From Rapana venosa (taxonomy: Eukaryota; Mollusca; Gastropoda; Neogastropoda; Muricidae), in NCBI GenBank assembly GCA_028751875.1, contig CM054135.1:12010359-12074358 (forward strand): DNA of 64,000 nt, read 5' to 3'. Position 1 is the stretch's first letter; the number at the start of each line of letters is the position of its first letter. Positions 24,138-35,896 of this stretch are shown here, one piece after another. The position numbers and the translations under genes are program-made. The notes beneath the pieces were generated by a model. The model was given only the letters and a program-made list of their open reading frames with translations, searched no databases and had not been told where the DNA came from.

Positions 24138-24315
24138 AATTTGCAAACATAATTAACAAAATTTCTAAAAAGCATCCAACCTCCTACTCACGTTAATGGT
24201 CATATTGAGAAGAAGAAGAAGAAGAAGAAGAAGAAGAAGAAGACGACGACGAGGAGGAGGAGGATGACCAAAGCGATGACGACGTTGCGGATGATGATGA
24301 TGATGATGGTAAGAA
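23445..24315. repeat. Microsatellite-dense stretch
   Basis: (TC)n 23450-23507, (GA)n 23647-23701, (GT)n 23702-23722, (GC)n 23725-23745, (GA)n 23760-23814, (GAATT)n 23815-23841, (GA)n 24065-24136, (GAA)n 24211-24243 passing into (GAC/GAG)n, and (GAT)n 24292-24308. Between them are AT-rich stretches, including a TTTTATTTAAAGAGGGTTAT tail-like sequence at 23847. No gene is seen. Confidence 0.9.
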
Positions 24316-24369
24316 CGACTGGACTATGACAAATGGCAACAGAAAGGCTGAATGGTGATGGTAATAGAG

Positions 24370-24938
<569 letters not shown>

Positions 24939-25269
24939 CAGTATAGGTGTATACCAGTTGGCTGTTCTGCAGTCTTACCCTTCGACAGGTTAAACAACGC
25001 ATAATGTGTCAGTTTGTGTTCTCGGGATTTCTTCCCTCTAAAAACTGCCAGTTAATTATTGTCATAACGACTGATTCGCAGGCCATTTCTTGACTTAAAA
25101 AATAAAAAATAACCGTGAAAAGATCAACTTAGGTCAAACACTGTCACGTGAATTAATTCATTATCATAGTTATACTCTGTCTATATCCATTTGAAATATG
25201 GAAGCCAGCATGTGATTTAATTTATTATCTTAGTTATACTATTCCTATATCCATAATTAATTATTATGG

Positions 25270-25455
25270 AAGATCAAAATATGCACGTTAAAGATCTCAT
25301 AATTCATGTCAGCGTGATAGGTTATGGAAAACTTACATACCTAGCATGCACCCTGTATCTGGAGAAGGATGGGCTCCGCCAGATTCAACTTGCCCCTGGG
25401 ACACGGCCTGAAAAACTCCAGTGCAGTGCAGCGCCCCATTGACTCCTCAGGAAGT
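25270..25455 (+). mobile_element. SINE fragment
   Basis: The first part (GCACGTTAAAGATCTCATAA, then ACTTACATACCTAGCATGCA) is the shared SINE body. The second part (CAGATTCAACTTGCCCCTGG, then CAGTGCAGTGCAGCGCCCC) matches 12387-12470 in reverse. This places both words in one family. No tRNA head is visible. Confidence 0.55.
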
Positions 25456-25539
25456 CAAGGGAGAAGAGAGCACAAAAGAGAAGACAACTCTATAGATGTA
25501 GACAACCATAAACATGGCAAATTTGATGAGGAAGTTAAA

Positions 25540-27283
25540 AAAAACAAAAACAACAACAACAAAACCCAAAAAAACCCAAAACCCCCCTTCCACCCCCCCC
25601 CCAAACAACAAAAAAAAAAAACCCAAAAAAAAAAAAACCCAGAAAGAAACAAAAAAAAAAATTAACGCATTTAACCGGGGGGGGGGGGGGGGGGGGGGGG
25701 TTGGGGGGGGGGGGGGGCAGCCCAACCCCTTTACAATTTAAAAATTCCTTGCAATAATAAATCTAGAAAAATTTTGTTTTCACTTTTTTGGGTTTTTTTT
25801 TTTTTAATCACTCATTTAAGCTTTTTTTTGGTTTAAAAGGGTTGCTTGTTTTTTTTTATTTTTGTTTTGTTTTGTGGTTTTTTTAAGGGAAAATCTCTCT
25901 CTCTCTCTCCCCTCTCCCCCTTTCTCTCCCCTCTCTTCTCCTCTCCCTCTCTTCTCTCCCCTCTCTCTCCCCTTTTCCCCCTCCCCTCTCTCTTAAACCC
26001 GTCCCCCTTCAACCGAAAAAAGGGAATTGATTTGCTCTTCCATTTTTTTGGCGTACTTCTTTTTCAAACCAACCTTTGAAAGAGGGGCAACAAAAACGCC
26101 CCATGTCAAAAGGGTCATTCTTTTTTTTTCACATCGCCCAACCCGGGGCCGGGGCCCCTCACACGCCCGGGCCGCAGTAAACCCGGGTCGATAAAAACAT
26201 TAAAAGGGATCCCCCCCTTTCGGGCCGCCCATTCTAAAAATAGCCCCGAAACCAGTAAAATGGGCAGCGCCTTTCCCGGTCATAGAACCCAACTTTTTTG
26301 ATCGGTGAGGGAAGACCCCCCTGGGGGCTTAAACAGGGGCTTTTTTGGAAATGCTGTTGCCAGCGAAAATTTTCAGACGGTCTTTAAAACCCTTTGCAGA
26401 AAAGCCCGCTCAAAAAAATTTTAACTCACTGCGGGCTTTCTTTTTTTTCACCTCATAAAAAAAACTACAGACGCCCTGCGGGTTTACCTTTTGGGCCACA
26501 CGCAGCGCATAAAAAATTTAAGGGTTTTTTGGGTTTAGTGTTAAGGGGGAAAAAAACAACTACCCAATGAAGGTCAGTAAAAACCAAAAACCACAAAGAG
26601 AAAGGGCCGGAAAAAAGGGGGGAACCTGGGTAAGTATGGCATCTTTTTTCGGCAAAACAAATCCATAAATTATTTCGAATCACCCAGAGCTCATTTTGAC
26701 AAGACAATCTATCCTATCACATTTGGGAAATGGGAGAATCCCTGAGGGAAGCTTTTGGGCGCCGTAATATTTTTGGGTTTTGAGCTGTTTTGGGTTTTTT
26801 TTTCCCACACTGGGAGAGAAAAAGGGGTAGCTTCCCCACAAAAAAAAAAAGTAAAAAACCCCAAAAAGGGTGGGACAAAAGCTAAATGGAAACGGGGAAT
26901 GTTTTTTTTTTGGGCTCAAGGGGGGGGTGGGGGTGGAGAAAATTAATTTCCCGCTTTTTTTTCCTATCGTCGTGGGCCCAAATGACCTACTTTACAAATT
27001 TGTGCAGGCTTATAATTTGTCCCAAACTACGACTTTTATTGGTTTTTCTTTTGTTTTTTTCGTTTTCCCTCCTTATTGCGAAAAAGTTTTGAAAATTTAC
27101 TAAAAGATTTTCAACAGTTTGTTCAAGCGGAGCCCCTTTTAAAAATCCCGGGGGAGGTGTGTGGGGGTGGTGGGGGTGGTGGTGGGGGGGGTTTTGGGGG
27201 GGTCGATTTTAAAAAAAATACATTCATTTCCTTTCATTTCTCTTACAGTAAAGCCTCAATACTGTCCACAAAACACATACACC

Positions 27284-27322
<39 letters not shown>

Positions 27323-27360
27323 CTCCCTCTCTCCCCTCTCTCTCTCCCCTCTCTCCTCTC
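25540..27360. other. Low-complexity stretch with error-like texture
   Basis: Long A, C and G homopolymers (including a G run with one T interruption at about 25677-25717) surround ordinary words in which nearly every base step looks doubled or tripled. No frame stays open and no repeat family is recognisable. It reads like unpolished consensus or a collapsed repeat more than like evolved sequence. No gene is called. Confidence 0.5.
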
Positions 27361-27361
27361 A

Positions 27362-27972
27362 AAATTATCCCGAAATAAAAGAACTTGTCATTGTCAAAAT
27401 TTTTCACACACACACACACCAACCCCAACACGCATGCGCGCGGGACACCAAAACCCCCCACCCACAAAAACAAGTTCCCAAAACACCGTTCCCTTCTTTG
27501 AAAAACAAACAGTCCAGTTTTCAATGCAAATCTCCTCCCCCCCCCCCCCTCTCTCTCTCCTCTCTCTCCCTCCTCATTATCCTCGAAATAAAAAAAAAAT
27601 TTTCATTGTCATTTGTCACACAACACACCACACCCACCACGCATGCGCCGGGGGGGACAACACACAAAACCCCCCCAAAAGACAAGATCCCAAAGCCCAG
27701 CCCTCTTCTTTGGGAACAAAATCCGTCACAGTTGCAAATGCAAGATCTCCCCCCCCCCCCCCCCCCCCCCCCCCCATCTCTCTCTCTCTCTCTCATTATC
27801 CTCGAAATAAAAGAACTTGTCATTGTCATTGTCATTGTCACACACACACACACACACACACACGCATGCGCGCGCACACACACACACCCACACAGACAAG
27901 ATCAAAGCACAGCTCCTCTTCTTTGTAACACATCAGTCACAGTTGCAACTGCAAGATCTCACCCCCCCCCCC
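27362..27972 (+). repeat. About 210-bp unit, three tandem copies
   Basis: Three copies start near 27362, 27575 and 27796. Each has the order ATTATCCTCGAAATAAAAG, TTGTCATTGTC, a CA tract, CGCATGCGCG, a C/A-rich stretch, CAGCTCCTCTTCTTTG-like, GTCACAGTTGCAA-TGC and AAGATCTC plus a C run. The third copy is clean. The first two differ mostly by homopolymer length and A/C swaps. Confidence 0.75.
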
Positions 27973-27974
27973 CC

Positions 27975-27998
27975 TCTCTCTGTCTCTCTGTCTCTGTC

Positions 27999-28084
<86 letters not shown>
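27975..28084. repeat. (TC)n microsatellite
   Basis: TC/TCTG units end in about 66 bases of pure TC. Confidence 0.95.
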
Positions 28085-28086
<2 letters not shown>

Positions 28087-28387
28087 CTCACAACGAGGGG
28101 ATCATCAACATTAATTTTCTAGTCAGAGAAATGGGGAGCAGGGTTTGATCAGAATATATAAAGGGAGAATTATATCATCCGGAAATGTATCCCAGCACTG
28201 AAAAACACGGTAAGTACATACTGTTAAAAAAAAAGAAGAAAGAAAAGATGCTTTGAAACTGAAGGTTAAACTGAAGAGAAACTGCTGAAGTCAACACTAA
28301 TCCACCCCCACTTAACCTGGCTGGATTTGTGGAGACTTTGTCTCACAGAGCTGAAACAGAACTGTGGAGAGAGGAAATCAAAAGATC

Positions 28388-29075
28388 AGGAATTGTCATC
28401 CATGGCCTGGCGAATTGTCATCAATGACCTGGCGAATTGTCATCAATGACCTGGCGAATTGTCATCAATGGCCTGGCGAATTGTCATCCATGGCCTGGCG
28501 AATTGTCATCAATGGCCTGGCGAATTGTCATCAGTGGCCTGGCGAATTGTCATCAGTGGCCTGGCGAATTGTCATCAATGGCCTGGCGAATTGTCATCAA
28601 TGGCCTGGCGAATTGTCATCAGTGGCCTGGCGAATTGTCATCAGTGGCCTGGCGAATTGTCATCAATGGCCTGGCGAATTGTCATCAGTGGCCTGGCGAA
28701 TTGTCATCAATGGCCTGGCGAATCGTCATCAATGGCCTGGCGAATCGTCATCAATGGCCTGGCGAATCGTCATCAATGGCCTGGCGAATCGTCATCAATG
28801 GCCTGGCGAATCGTCATCAATGGCCTGGCGAATCGTCATCAATGGCCTGGCGAATTGTCATCAATGGCCTGGCGAATTGTCATCAATGGCCTGGCGAATT
28901 GTCATCAGTGGCCTGGCGAATTGTCATCAGTGGCCTGGCGAATTGTCATCAATGGCCTGGCGAATTGTCATCAATGGCCTGGCGAATTGTCATCAATGGC
29001 CTGGCGAATTGTCATCAATGGCCTGGCGAATTGTCATCCATGGCCTGGCGAATTGTCATCAATGGCCTGGCGGTG
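28388..29075. repeat. 22-bp minisatellite
   Basis: About 31 units of GGCGAATTGTCATCAATG plus GCCT, with few variants (AATCGTC for AATTGTC in a central block, CAGTGGCC or CCATGGCC for CAATGGCC). The unit is not a multiple of 3 and lacks plus-strand stops in every frame. This makes long apparent ORFs (28364-29212, 28437-29168, 28459-29085) that encode the same 22-residue cycle in three phases. I call no protein. Confidence 0.95.
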
Positions 29076-29189
29076 TGCAGTGTGAAGAGGAGGACAGTGG
29101 CATCAGAAAGAGCAGAGGGAAAGAAGAGGATACACAGGACAGTTGGGGTAAAAAAAATCATTTTTTAATGGCAAAAAACCCCCAAACAG

Positions 29190-29475
29190 TATACATAGAA
29201 CCTTGTGAGTAAAAGAAAGTTACATAGAAACTTGAGAAAACCTACTGGCGATATGTTTTTTTGCTCACCACCCTCCCCCCCCCCCCCAAAAAAAAAAAAA
29301 ATTTACATAGAAACTTGAGAAAACCGACTGGCATCCCCCCAAAAAAAACCCACACCCACAAAAAAAAACACACCAAAAAAAACACCACAAAACAAACAAA
29401 CAAAAAACCAAAAGAAAAACCGCACACACCAAAAAACAAAATTTACATAGAAACTTGAGAAAACCCTCTGGCAAC
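29190..29475. repeat. Direct repeats in A/C-rich sequence
   Basis: The phrase TACATAGAAACTTGAGAAAA followed by CC-CTGGC occurs at about 29221, 29305 and 29443, and a weaker form at 29192. The copies are separated by C and A tracts. Confidence 0.8.
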
Positions 29476-29516
29476 ACCATGTGCACGTTCTCTAAGGAAG
29501 AAACGACAAGGCCAGC

Positions 29517-31093
29517 ATCATTCATTTCAGTCCGGCCACTGTACATCATTCATTTCAGTCCGGCCACTATACATCATTCATTTCAGTCCGGCCACTATAC
29601 ATCATTCATTTCAGTCCGGCCACTATACATCATTCATTTCAGTCCGGCCACTGTACATCATTCATTTCAGTCCGGCCACTATACATCATTCATTTCAGTC
29701 CGGCCACTGTACATCATTCATTTCAGTCCGGCCACTATACATCACTCATTTCAGTCCGGCCACTATACATCATTCATTTCAGTCCGGCCACTATACATCA
29801 TTCATTTCAGTCCGGCCACTATACATCATTCATTTCAGTCCGGCCACTATACATCATTCATTTCAGTCCGGCCACTATACATCATTCATTTCAGTCCGGC
29901 CACTATACATCATTCATTTCAGCCCGGCCACTATACATCATTCATTTCAGCCCGGCCACTATACATCATTCATTTCAGCCCGGCCACTATACATCATTCA
30001 TTTCAGTCCAGCCACTATACATCATTCATTTCAGTCCGGACACTATACATCATTCATTTCAGTCCGGCCACTATACATCATTCATTTCAGTCCGGCCACT
30101 ATACATCATTCATTTCAGTCCGGCCACTATACATCATTCATTTCAGTCCGGCCACTATACATCATTCATTTCAGTCCAGCCACTATACATCATTCATTTC
30201 AGTCCAGCCACTATACATCATTCATTTCAGCCCGGCCACTATACATCATTCATTTCAGCCCGGCCACTATACATCATTCATTTCAGCCCGGCCTATACAT
30301 CATATTCATCATATCTATTTCATTCAGCCGCCACTATACATCATTCATTTCAGTCCGGCCACTATACATCATTCATTTCAGCCGGCCACTATACATCATT
30401 CATTTCAGTCCGGCCACTATACATCATTCATTTCAGTCCAGCCACTATACATCATTCATTTCAGTCCGGCCACTATACATCATTCATTTCAGTCCGGCCA
30501 CTGTACATCATTCATTTCAGTCCGGCCACTATACATCATTCATTTCAGTCCGGCCACTATACATCATTCATTTCAGTCCGGCCACTATACATCATTCATT
30601 TCAGTCCGGCCACTATACATCATTCATTTCAGTCCGGCCACTATACATCATTCATTTCAGCCCGGCCACTATACATCATTCATTTCAGTCCAGCCACTAT
30701 ACATAATTCATTTCAGTCCAGCCACTATACATCATTCATTTCAGTCCGGCCACTGTACATCATTCATTTCAGTCCGGCCACTATACATAATTCATTTCAG
30801 TCCGGCCACTGTACATCATTCATTTCAGTCCGGCCACTATACATCATTCATTTCAGTCCAGCCACTATACATCATTCATTTCAGTCCAGCCACTATACAT
30901 CATTTCAGTCCGGCCACTGTACATCATTCATTTCAGTCCAGCCACTATACATCATTCATTTCAGTCCAGCCACTATACATCATTCATTTCAGTCCGGCCA
31001 TTGTACATCATTCATTTCAGTCCGGCCACTATACATCATTCATTTCAGTCCGGCCACTATACATCATTCATTTCAGTCCGGCCACTATACAAG
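29517..31093. repeat. 28-bp minisatellite (about 56 units)
   Basis: The unit reads TCATTCATTTCAGTCCGGCC plus ACTATACA. Variants are few (CTGTACA, GTCCAGCC, GCCCGGCC), with one disrupted place at 30290-30335. The unit has no plus-strand stop in any of its three phases, so a 554-codon frame spans it. The predicted 28-residue cycle is a by-product of the DNA repeat and I do not call it a gene. Confidence 0.95.
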
Positions 31094-31348
31094 AAGGCCA
31101 GTATAGTACAGTTGGGTAAAGTCAGATGTCATCGACCACTGTAGCACTACACTGTCTGTATTGCTAGAAGCCCGCAGCCTTGTTCACGACATTGGAGCTG
31201 TGACACCCATCAGATACACAGACATCCTCCCATTATGCTGTATAATAATAGCTCAGTGAATGAATGAATGGTCAGACCTGAGGCACTATAACTAAGATTA
31301 ACATCATCTTTTTTTTAATATAAAAATAATAATAAATTTTTTAAAAGT

Positions 31349-31757
31349 CATCTTCACCAAAGACGGAGGCTATAGTCCAGTGGTTAACACCGCTCGACTT
31401 CAGTACCACAGGTCTGTAAAATCGTGGGTTCGAATCTCGGCAGCGTTTGGTGAATTAAGGGCGGGGATTTGTTTTGGTTTTTACCATCTCCCATGTCAAC
31501 TTTAAGTGGGTATGTGCATGTGTGCAGGCCTATGTATAATTATACACGTGCAGAAGATCAAGTATGTACGTTAAATATAACGTAATTCGTGTCAGTGTTG
31601 GATGGGTTACGGAAACGCGAACATACCCAGCATACATCCCAGAAGTCGGAGTGCTGCTACCTTCATGGTGAGTAAAAATGATCGCATACGCCAAATCTCA
31701 CTACTGGTGAATCTCGGCTCTAGCCGAGGAACAACAACAACAACAACAACATCTTCA
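31349..31757 (+). mobile_element. tRNA-derived SINE, family 1, full copy
   Basis: Head: GGAGGCTATAGTCCAGTGGT (A box), then GTGGGTTCGAATCTC (B box). The body carries GTTTGGTGAATTAAGGG, TACGTTAAATATAACG and CGAACATACCCAGCATACAT. The 3' module is AAGTCGGAGTGCTGCTACC, TCTCACTACTGGTGAATCTC and CTCTAGCCGAGGAACAACAA, with an (AAC)n tail to 31752. A short CATCTTCA on both sides (31349-31356 and 31750-31757) may be the target duplication. Confidence 0.8.
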
Positions 31758-32260
31758 AGAAAGGGGGGAGGATAAGGGAGGGCAGGGGCATGGAATATGA
31801 AGAGTGGTAGGGGAGAGGTGGGGATGAAAATGTTGCTGATGGTGGTGGCGGAGGGGGGGAGGGGGGGGGGGGTAAGTGGGGTGGTGTGAAATAGGTGATG
31901 AGGAGTGTGAGTTAGATCTTAAAGAGTCTACGGCTCAAAATTTCTTACACATCGGGAAGGGGGAAGAGGGGGGGGGGGGGGGGGGGGGGGTTGTCTTTAT
32001 CTTCTTATTGAAGACCAATAATGAAAAAAGGACAGTTTGCAGCGCTGGACTGCAAGGGACCGTGGGGAAAGGGCATTAATTTTAAGAAAAGCCAAACATT
32101 GTTTGTAAACCATACACAGTGACAGCGAAAATCCAGCACCGTCCAACGTGTGTATGTATGTGTGTGGGACGCGCGTTTATGTGTGTGTGTGTGTGTGTGT
32201 GTGTGCGTATGTGGGTGTGCCCGAAGCCCATAACTATCTATCTATCTATTTATCTATCTA

Positions 32261-32309
<49 letters not shown>

Positions 32310-33230
32310 CACACACACGCGGAGGACAAAAACCTCATACAATTTTAATGTGTCTGAATGCGCTCATGATAGAACTCCCCTCTGAAAATACCTTTTACAG
32401 ATCGGAGTCTATTCTTAGTCTTCAACTGTGCAGTGATGTGGGGCCACACACACACACACACACACACAGAGGAGAGAGAGACAGACAGACAAACAGAGGG
32501 AGTAGAGAGTACGTTAATTGCGCAATATGTGGCCAGAAATAGCGGGGTTGTGAATGGCTGGGGAAAGGTAAAAGGGCTGATGACACTGATGGGGCTTCAT
32601 TGACGGGGATTGATGGATGGCTCCAGACCAGACTAGCCTGCTGCCGGCTGACTCCCTTCCTCTCAATCAGACCTTCCTTTCTCACCTTCTTCTTTCCGTT
32701 CATTTTTTCCCCGCCCTCCCACACACGTGTCTGTCATCACTCTGTCATAAAGCGCACTAACAAGCAGAAGCATGCATGTGGGGGCGCGCGCGCGCGCACA
32801 CACACACACACATTGTTGTTTTGTTTTGATTTTTATTGGGTGTGTGTGTGTGTGTGTTTATGGTTTTTGTCGTTGTTGGTTGTTTTAGTTTTTTGTTTGT
32901 TTGATGTTTTTTGGGGGGTGGGGGGTGGATGATTGATTTTTCCATTCTCTCATGTACCGGCATAAGTTTATTCTTTTAGTTGTTTTTCACGTTTACGTAA
33001 GTGTATTATTACATTTTCATGTCATTTTCTTCTGGTATGTTTTTTAAAAACATTTTTTATCTAGCCAATTATGATCTTTTCCAAGAATAACACAACCTAT
33101 TATTCAACCTGCCAGAATTACACAAAGTACTGTTAGTGGTATTATGCTCATAGATTACACAAGCTATTGTTAGACCAATTAAACAACCTGCTTTTCAAAA
33201 CAAAACAGAAAATAATAAAGAGTTGGTTAA
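31758..33230. other. No gene seen; G, GT, CTAT and CA tracts
   Basis: Simple sequence: poly-G near 31855-31872 and 31967-31990, (GT)n at 32180-32205, (CTAT)n at 32233-32262 then (GT)n to 32304, (CA)n at 32444-32467, (GC)n(CA)n at 32784-32812. No splice-consistent coding region could be found. Confidence 0.6.
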
Positions 33231-33234
33231 TTTT

Positions 33235-33540
33235 GTTCATGGTAAAAAAGGTAAAGGTCTCCCATAACCTATATGGTCATAGGGTAGCGAGGTGTCAGAG
33301 ACCTCTATTCTCCAGGGGCCAGCATATTGAGGGTGGCGCCCATCTCCTCTCCCTGGCTTCTTTACCTTCCCAGACCCTAAAGAGGCAGGTACCCATTTAC
33401 AGCTGGGGGACTGACTGAAGCCAAGGCGCGCAAACGGTCACCCATCCAAGCGGTAACCACGCTTGATGCTGTTTAACCTTGGCTTGGGGAAAGCGAGTGC
33501 TCCGACCACTGAGCTACCCCGTCCCCTAGTTCATGGTAAA
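33235..33540 (-). mobile_element. Chimeric tRNA/5S-rRNA SINE, copy E
   Basis: Reverse-strand insertion with a perfect 12-bp target duplication, GTTCATGGTAAA (33235-33246 and 33529-33540). On the minus strand it reads GGGGACGGGGTAGCTCAGTG, the 5S-like box with TTGGATGGGTGACCG, and a tail ending in GGGAGACCTTTACC. Confidence 0.9.
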
Positions 33541-33618
33541 TGTAGGCATTAACGGCACTGCATAGACGCTAACTGAGAATGACCCGGTCGCAGAGAAGAC
33601 AGACGGCACCGCATCATT

Positions 33619-33619
<1 letters not shown>

Positions 33620-33713
<94 letters not shown>

Positions 33714-34022
33714 GGGGACGGGATAGCTCAGTGGTCGGAGCACTCGCTTTCCCCCAGCCAAGTTAAGCAGCGTCGAGCCTGGTTACCAGTTGGATGGGTG
33801 ACCGTTTGCGCGCCTTGGCTTCAGTACAGTCCCCCCAGTTCACCCAGCTGTAAATGGGTACCTGCCCTCTTCAGGGTCAGGGAAGGTAAAGCAGCGAGGG
33901 AGAGGAGATGGGCGCCGCCCTGAATATACTGGCCCTAGGGAAGTGAGGTCTCTGACGCCTCGCTCCCCCTACGACCTTATAGGTTATGGGACTCCTTTAC
34001 CTTTTATATATATATATATATA
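33620..34022 (+). mobile_element. Chimeric SINE copy B inside a (TA)n tract
   Basis: A TA run (33620-33713) is followed by a full SINE (33714-34005), and TA units resume at 34006-34022. So the element inserted into a pre-existing (TA)n, or its target was TATA. The 5S-like part is the best preserved of all copies (GTCGAGCCTGGTTACCAG then TTGGATGGGTGACCG). The A box and tail match copy A. Confidence 0.88.
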
Positions 34023-34023
34023 T

Positions 34024-34162
34024 GGTGGATCGGTGGTCTAGAGGTAACGCGCCTGTCTAGAAAGCGAAAAGTCCGGGTCTGAAGTGTGCGGCGGTTCGTA
34101 CCCCGTTTGGACCGGAAATTTTTCCCCCATCCATTAGACCATGAGTGGTGGTCTGGGCGCTA

Positions 34163-34193
<31 letters not shown>

Positions 34194-34502
34194 CGTGTGT
34201 TACACGTAATTATTTAGCGCACGTAAAAAAACCCACGGCAACAAGAGAGTTGTCCCTGGCAAAATTCTTAGAAAAAAGCCACTCTGATAGGGAAACAAAT
34301 ACAGCTGCAGAAAAAAAAAAAAAAAAAAAAGGGTGAAAGGGTGGCGCAGCGCTAAGTAGCGACGCGTTCTCCCGCTCTCCCCGGGGAGAGCAGCCCGAAT
34401 TTCACGGAGAGAAATCTGCCACGACTTAAAGTGGTATGAAAATAAAATCTGAGCGCTTTGATTTGTTGCTTTACAAGATTCAGCGCTATATAAATTCCAT
34501 AC

Positions 34503-34519
<17 letters not shown>
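34024..34519 (+). mobile_element. tRNA-derived SINE, family 2, long copy
   Basis: Head GGTGGATCGGTGGTCTAGAG. Body: GTCTTTCGGATGAGACGATA, ACCGAGGTCCC, GCGCACGTAAAAAAACCCAC and GTTGTCCCTGGCAAAATTCT. The 3' part is GGGGAGAGCAGCCCGAATTT, then AGCGCTATATAAATTCCATA and an (ATT)n tail. That tail type occurs widely in animal SINE/LINE pairs. A short A run (34311-34330) interrupts it. Confidence 0.82.
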
Positions 34520-34535
<16 letters not shown>

Positions 34536-34934
34536 TTGCTTACTGCATGCAGACAGCGACTGACTGATCCCAGAACCGTGGGCCCATACCAGTTCAAAAA
34601 ATGGAACTTCGTATCTACAGTCACTGGAGGACTTCGATTATGAGGGAAGCTCTCAGTGATGACACTACTAGACGTGTGCCAAAATAGAACACAAATCAGT
34701 ATGTCGTCAGCGTGTCAGTGTCACTCTGAGTTGTCTCCCATGCCTTCCAATAATCAGCACTGATTGATTGAATACGGGAATGGGGGTCCCCAGTTATTTT
34801 CAGTCAAGGAAAGCTTAATTAAAAAAAAAAATCATCTAAAGATAGAATAACCTTTACCGATGTAGACATAGGGGAACGTCTCTCAGGTTTGCGATCTGCA
34901 ATAATGTCTGCTACGGCTTTGCCTAAAATCATTG

Positions 34935-34969
34935 TGATGTCACTGACTAGTACGTCAAGACTGACGTCA
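34935..34969. promoter_or_regulatory. Cluster of CRE-like sites
   Basis: TGATGTCA (34935-34942), TACGTCA (34951-34957) and the palindromic TGACGTCA (34962-34969) lie within 35 bases. Each matches or nearly matches the CREB/ATF site. No gene start is evident nearby, so this may be chance or an isolated enhancer. Confidence 0.25.
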
Positions 34970-34999
34970 CAAACTCCAACTGTGACTGGGAGTTACTCC

Positions 35000-35001
35000 T
35001 A

Positions 35002-35033
<32 letters not shown>

Positions 35034-35081
35034 CGGGGGGGGGGGGTGTGTGGTGTGTGGGGGGGGGGGGGGGGGGGGGGG
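35000..35081. repeat. Very long G tract
   Basis: About 80 bases almost purely G, with one C and a short TGTG stretch in the middle. It is the longest G run in the window and could form G-quadruplexes if the consensus is correct. A (CA/CG)n-like stretch follows at 35163-35220. Confidence 0.85.
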
Positions 35082-35229
35082 CTGTCAGTAGTAAACAGCA
35101 TCCCCACCTTCTGGAAATTCTATTAATAAAGGCTTGCACAGCATCCTTATACTTATATGCACGTACACACGCACGCACACACACAAGCACACACACAAGC
35201 ACACACACAAGCACACGCATGGATGACAT

Positions 35230-35890
35230 CATTTATAAAACCACAGCACACGGGACCGGTTGTAAAAAAAGCAGTCAAGTGCTTATTCGATTATCCTCGA
35301 AATAAAAGAATAAAAATAAATAAATGAATAGGGCCTAATTAAAAACTCAGGGCCATCAATAATTTTCTGTGAGAGCAAGAAAAATAAATCTCTGTGAATG
35401 CCAAACAAATTTCCATGTAGGCCAATTCCAAGGAAAAATGGACAATTTTGGCAGCATAAAGAGAGTAAGCAGCCTCAACACCCCAGCATAACAGACCATG
35501 CTGTTTACATAACAGCCATGATCTTGGTGCTGGGACAGTGAAGAACCTCTTACTCATCTGGTCCTATCCTGAGTGAAATAAAAGGTGGGGTTCTGATGGG
35601 GATAGCAGAAAGAAGAAGGGAAGGGAACATCTGAAGCTCTTTTCCTCCAACCGTCATCAATTCAGTTCTCAACCCTGTCACGGAATCGAGAATAAGGAAC
35701 CCCTATTTCCTTTTTCCTCTCGATTTTTTTCTCCCAACGAGCAAACTTTAGAAGAAAAAACCCAGAGCAACAACACCCCAGTCGGTCCTCCATTGAACTC
35801 CTTCCATTGTAAAAATTAATAAGCATTCACCCAGTCCTGTTCAAAACAAAGCATTGTGTAAGCTACAGTTGTGAACAACATGGTTCAGTC
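35230..35890. other. No gene seen; one LINE-tail-like word
   Basis: Contains GATTATCCTCGAAATAAAAG (35289), a tail word also found near 27577, 27797 and 58522. The minus-strand frame 35339-35557 has no recognisable domain. Confidence 0.4.
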
Positions 35891-35896
35891 ATGTGG

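Noticed and set aside
28364..29212. Three overlapping frames of 208-282 codons
   Set aside because: They are the same 22-bp repeat read in three phases.
29455..31119. 554-codon open frame
   Set aside because: It is wholly made by a 28-bp tandem repeat without stops. The codon phase shifts each unit and there is no recognisable domain.
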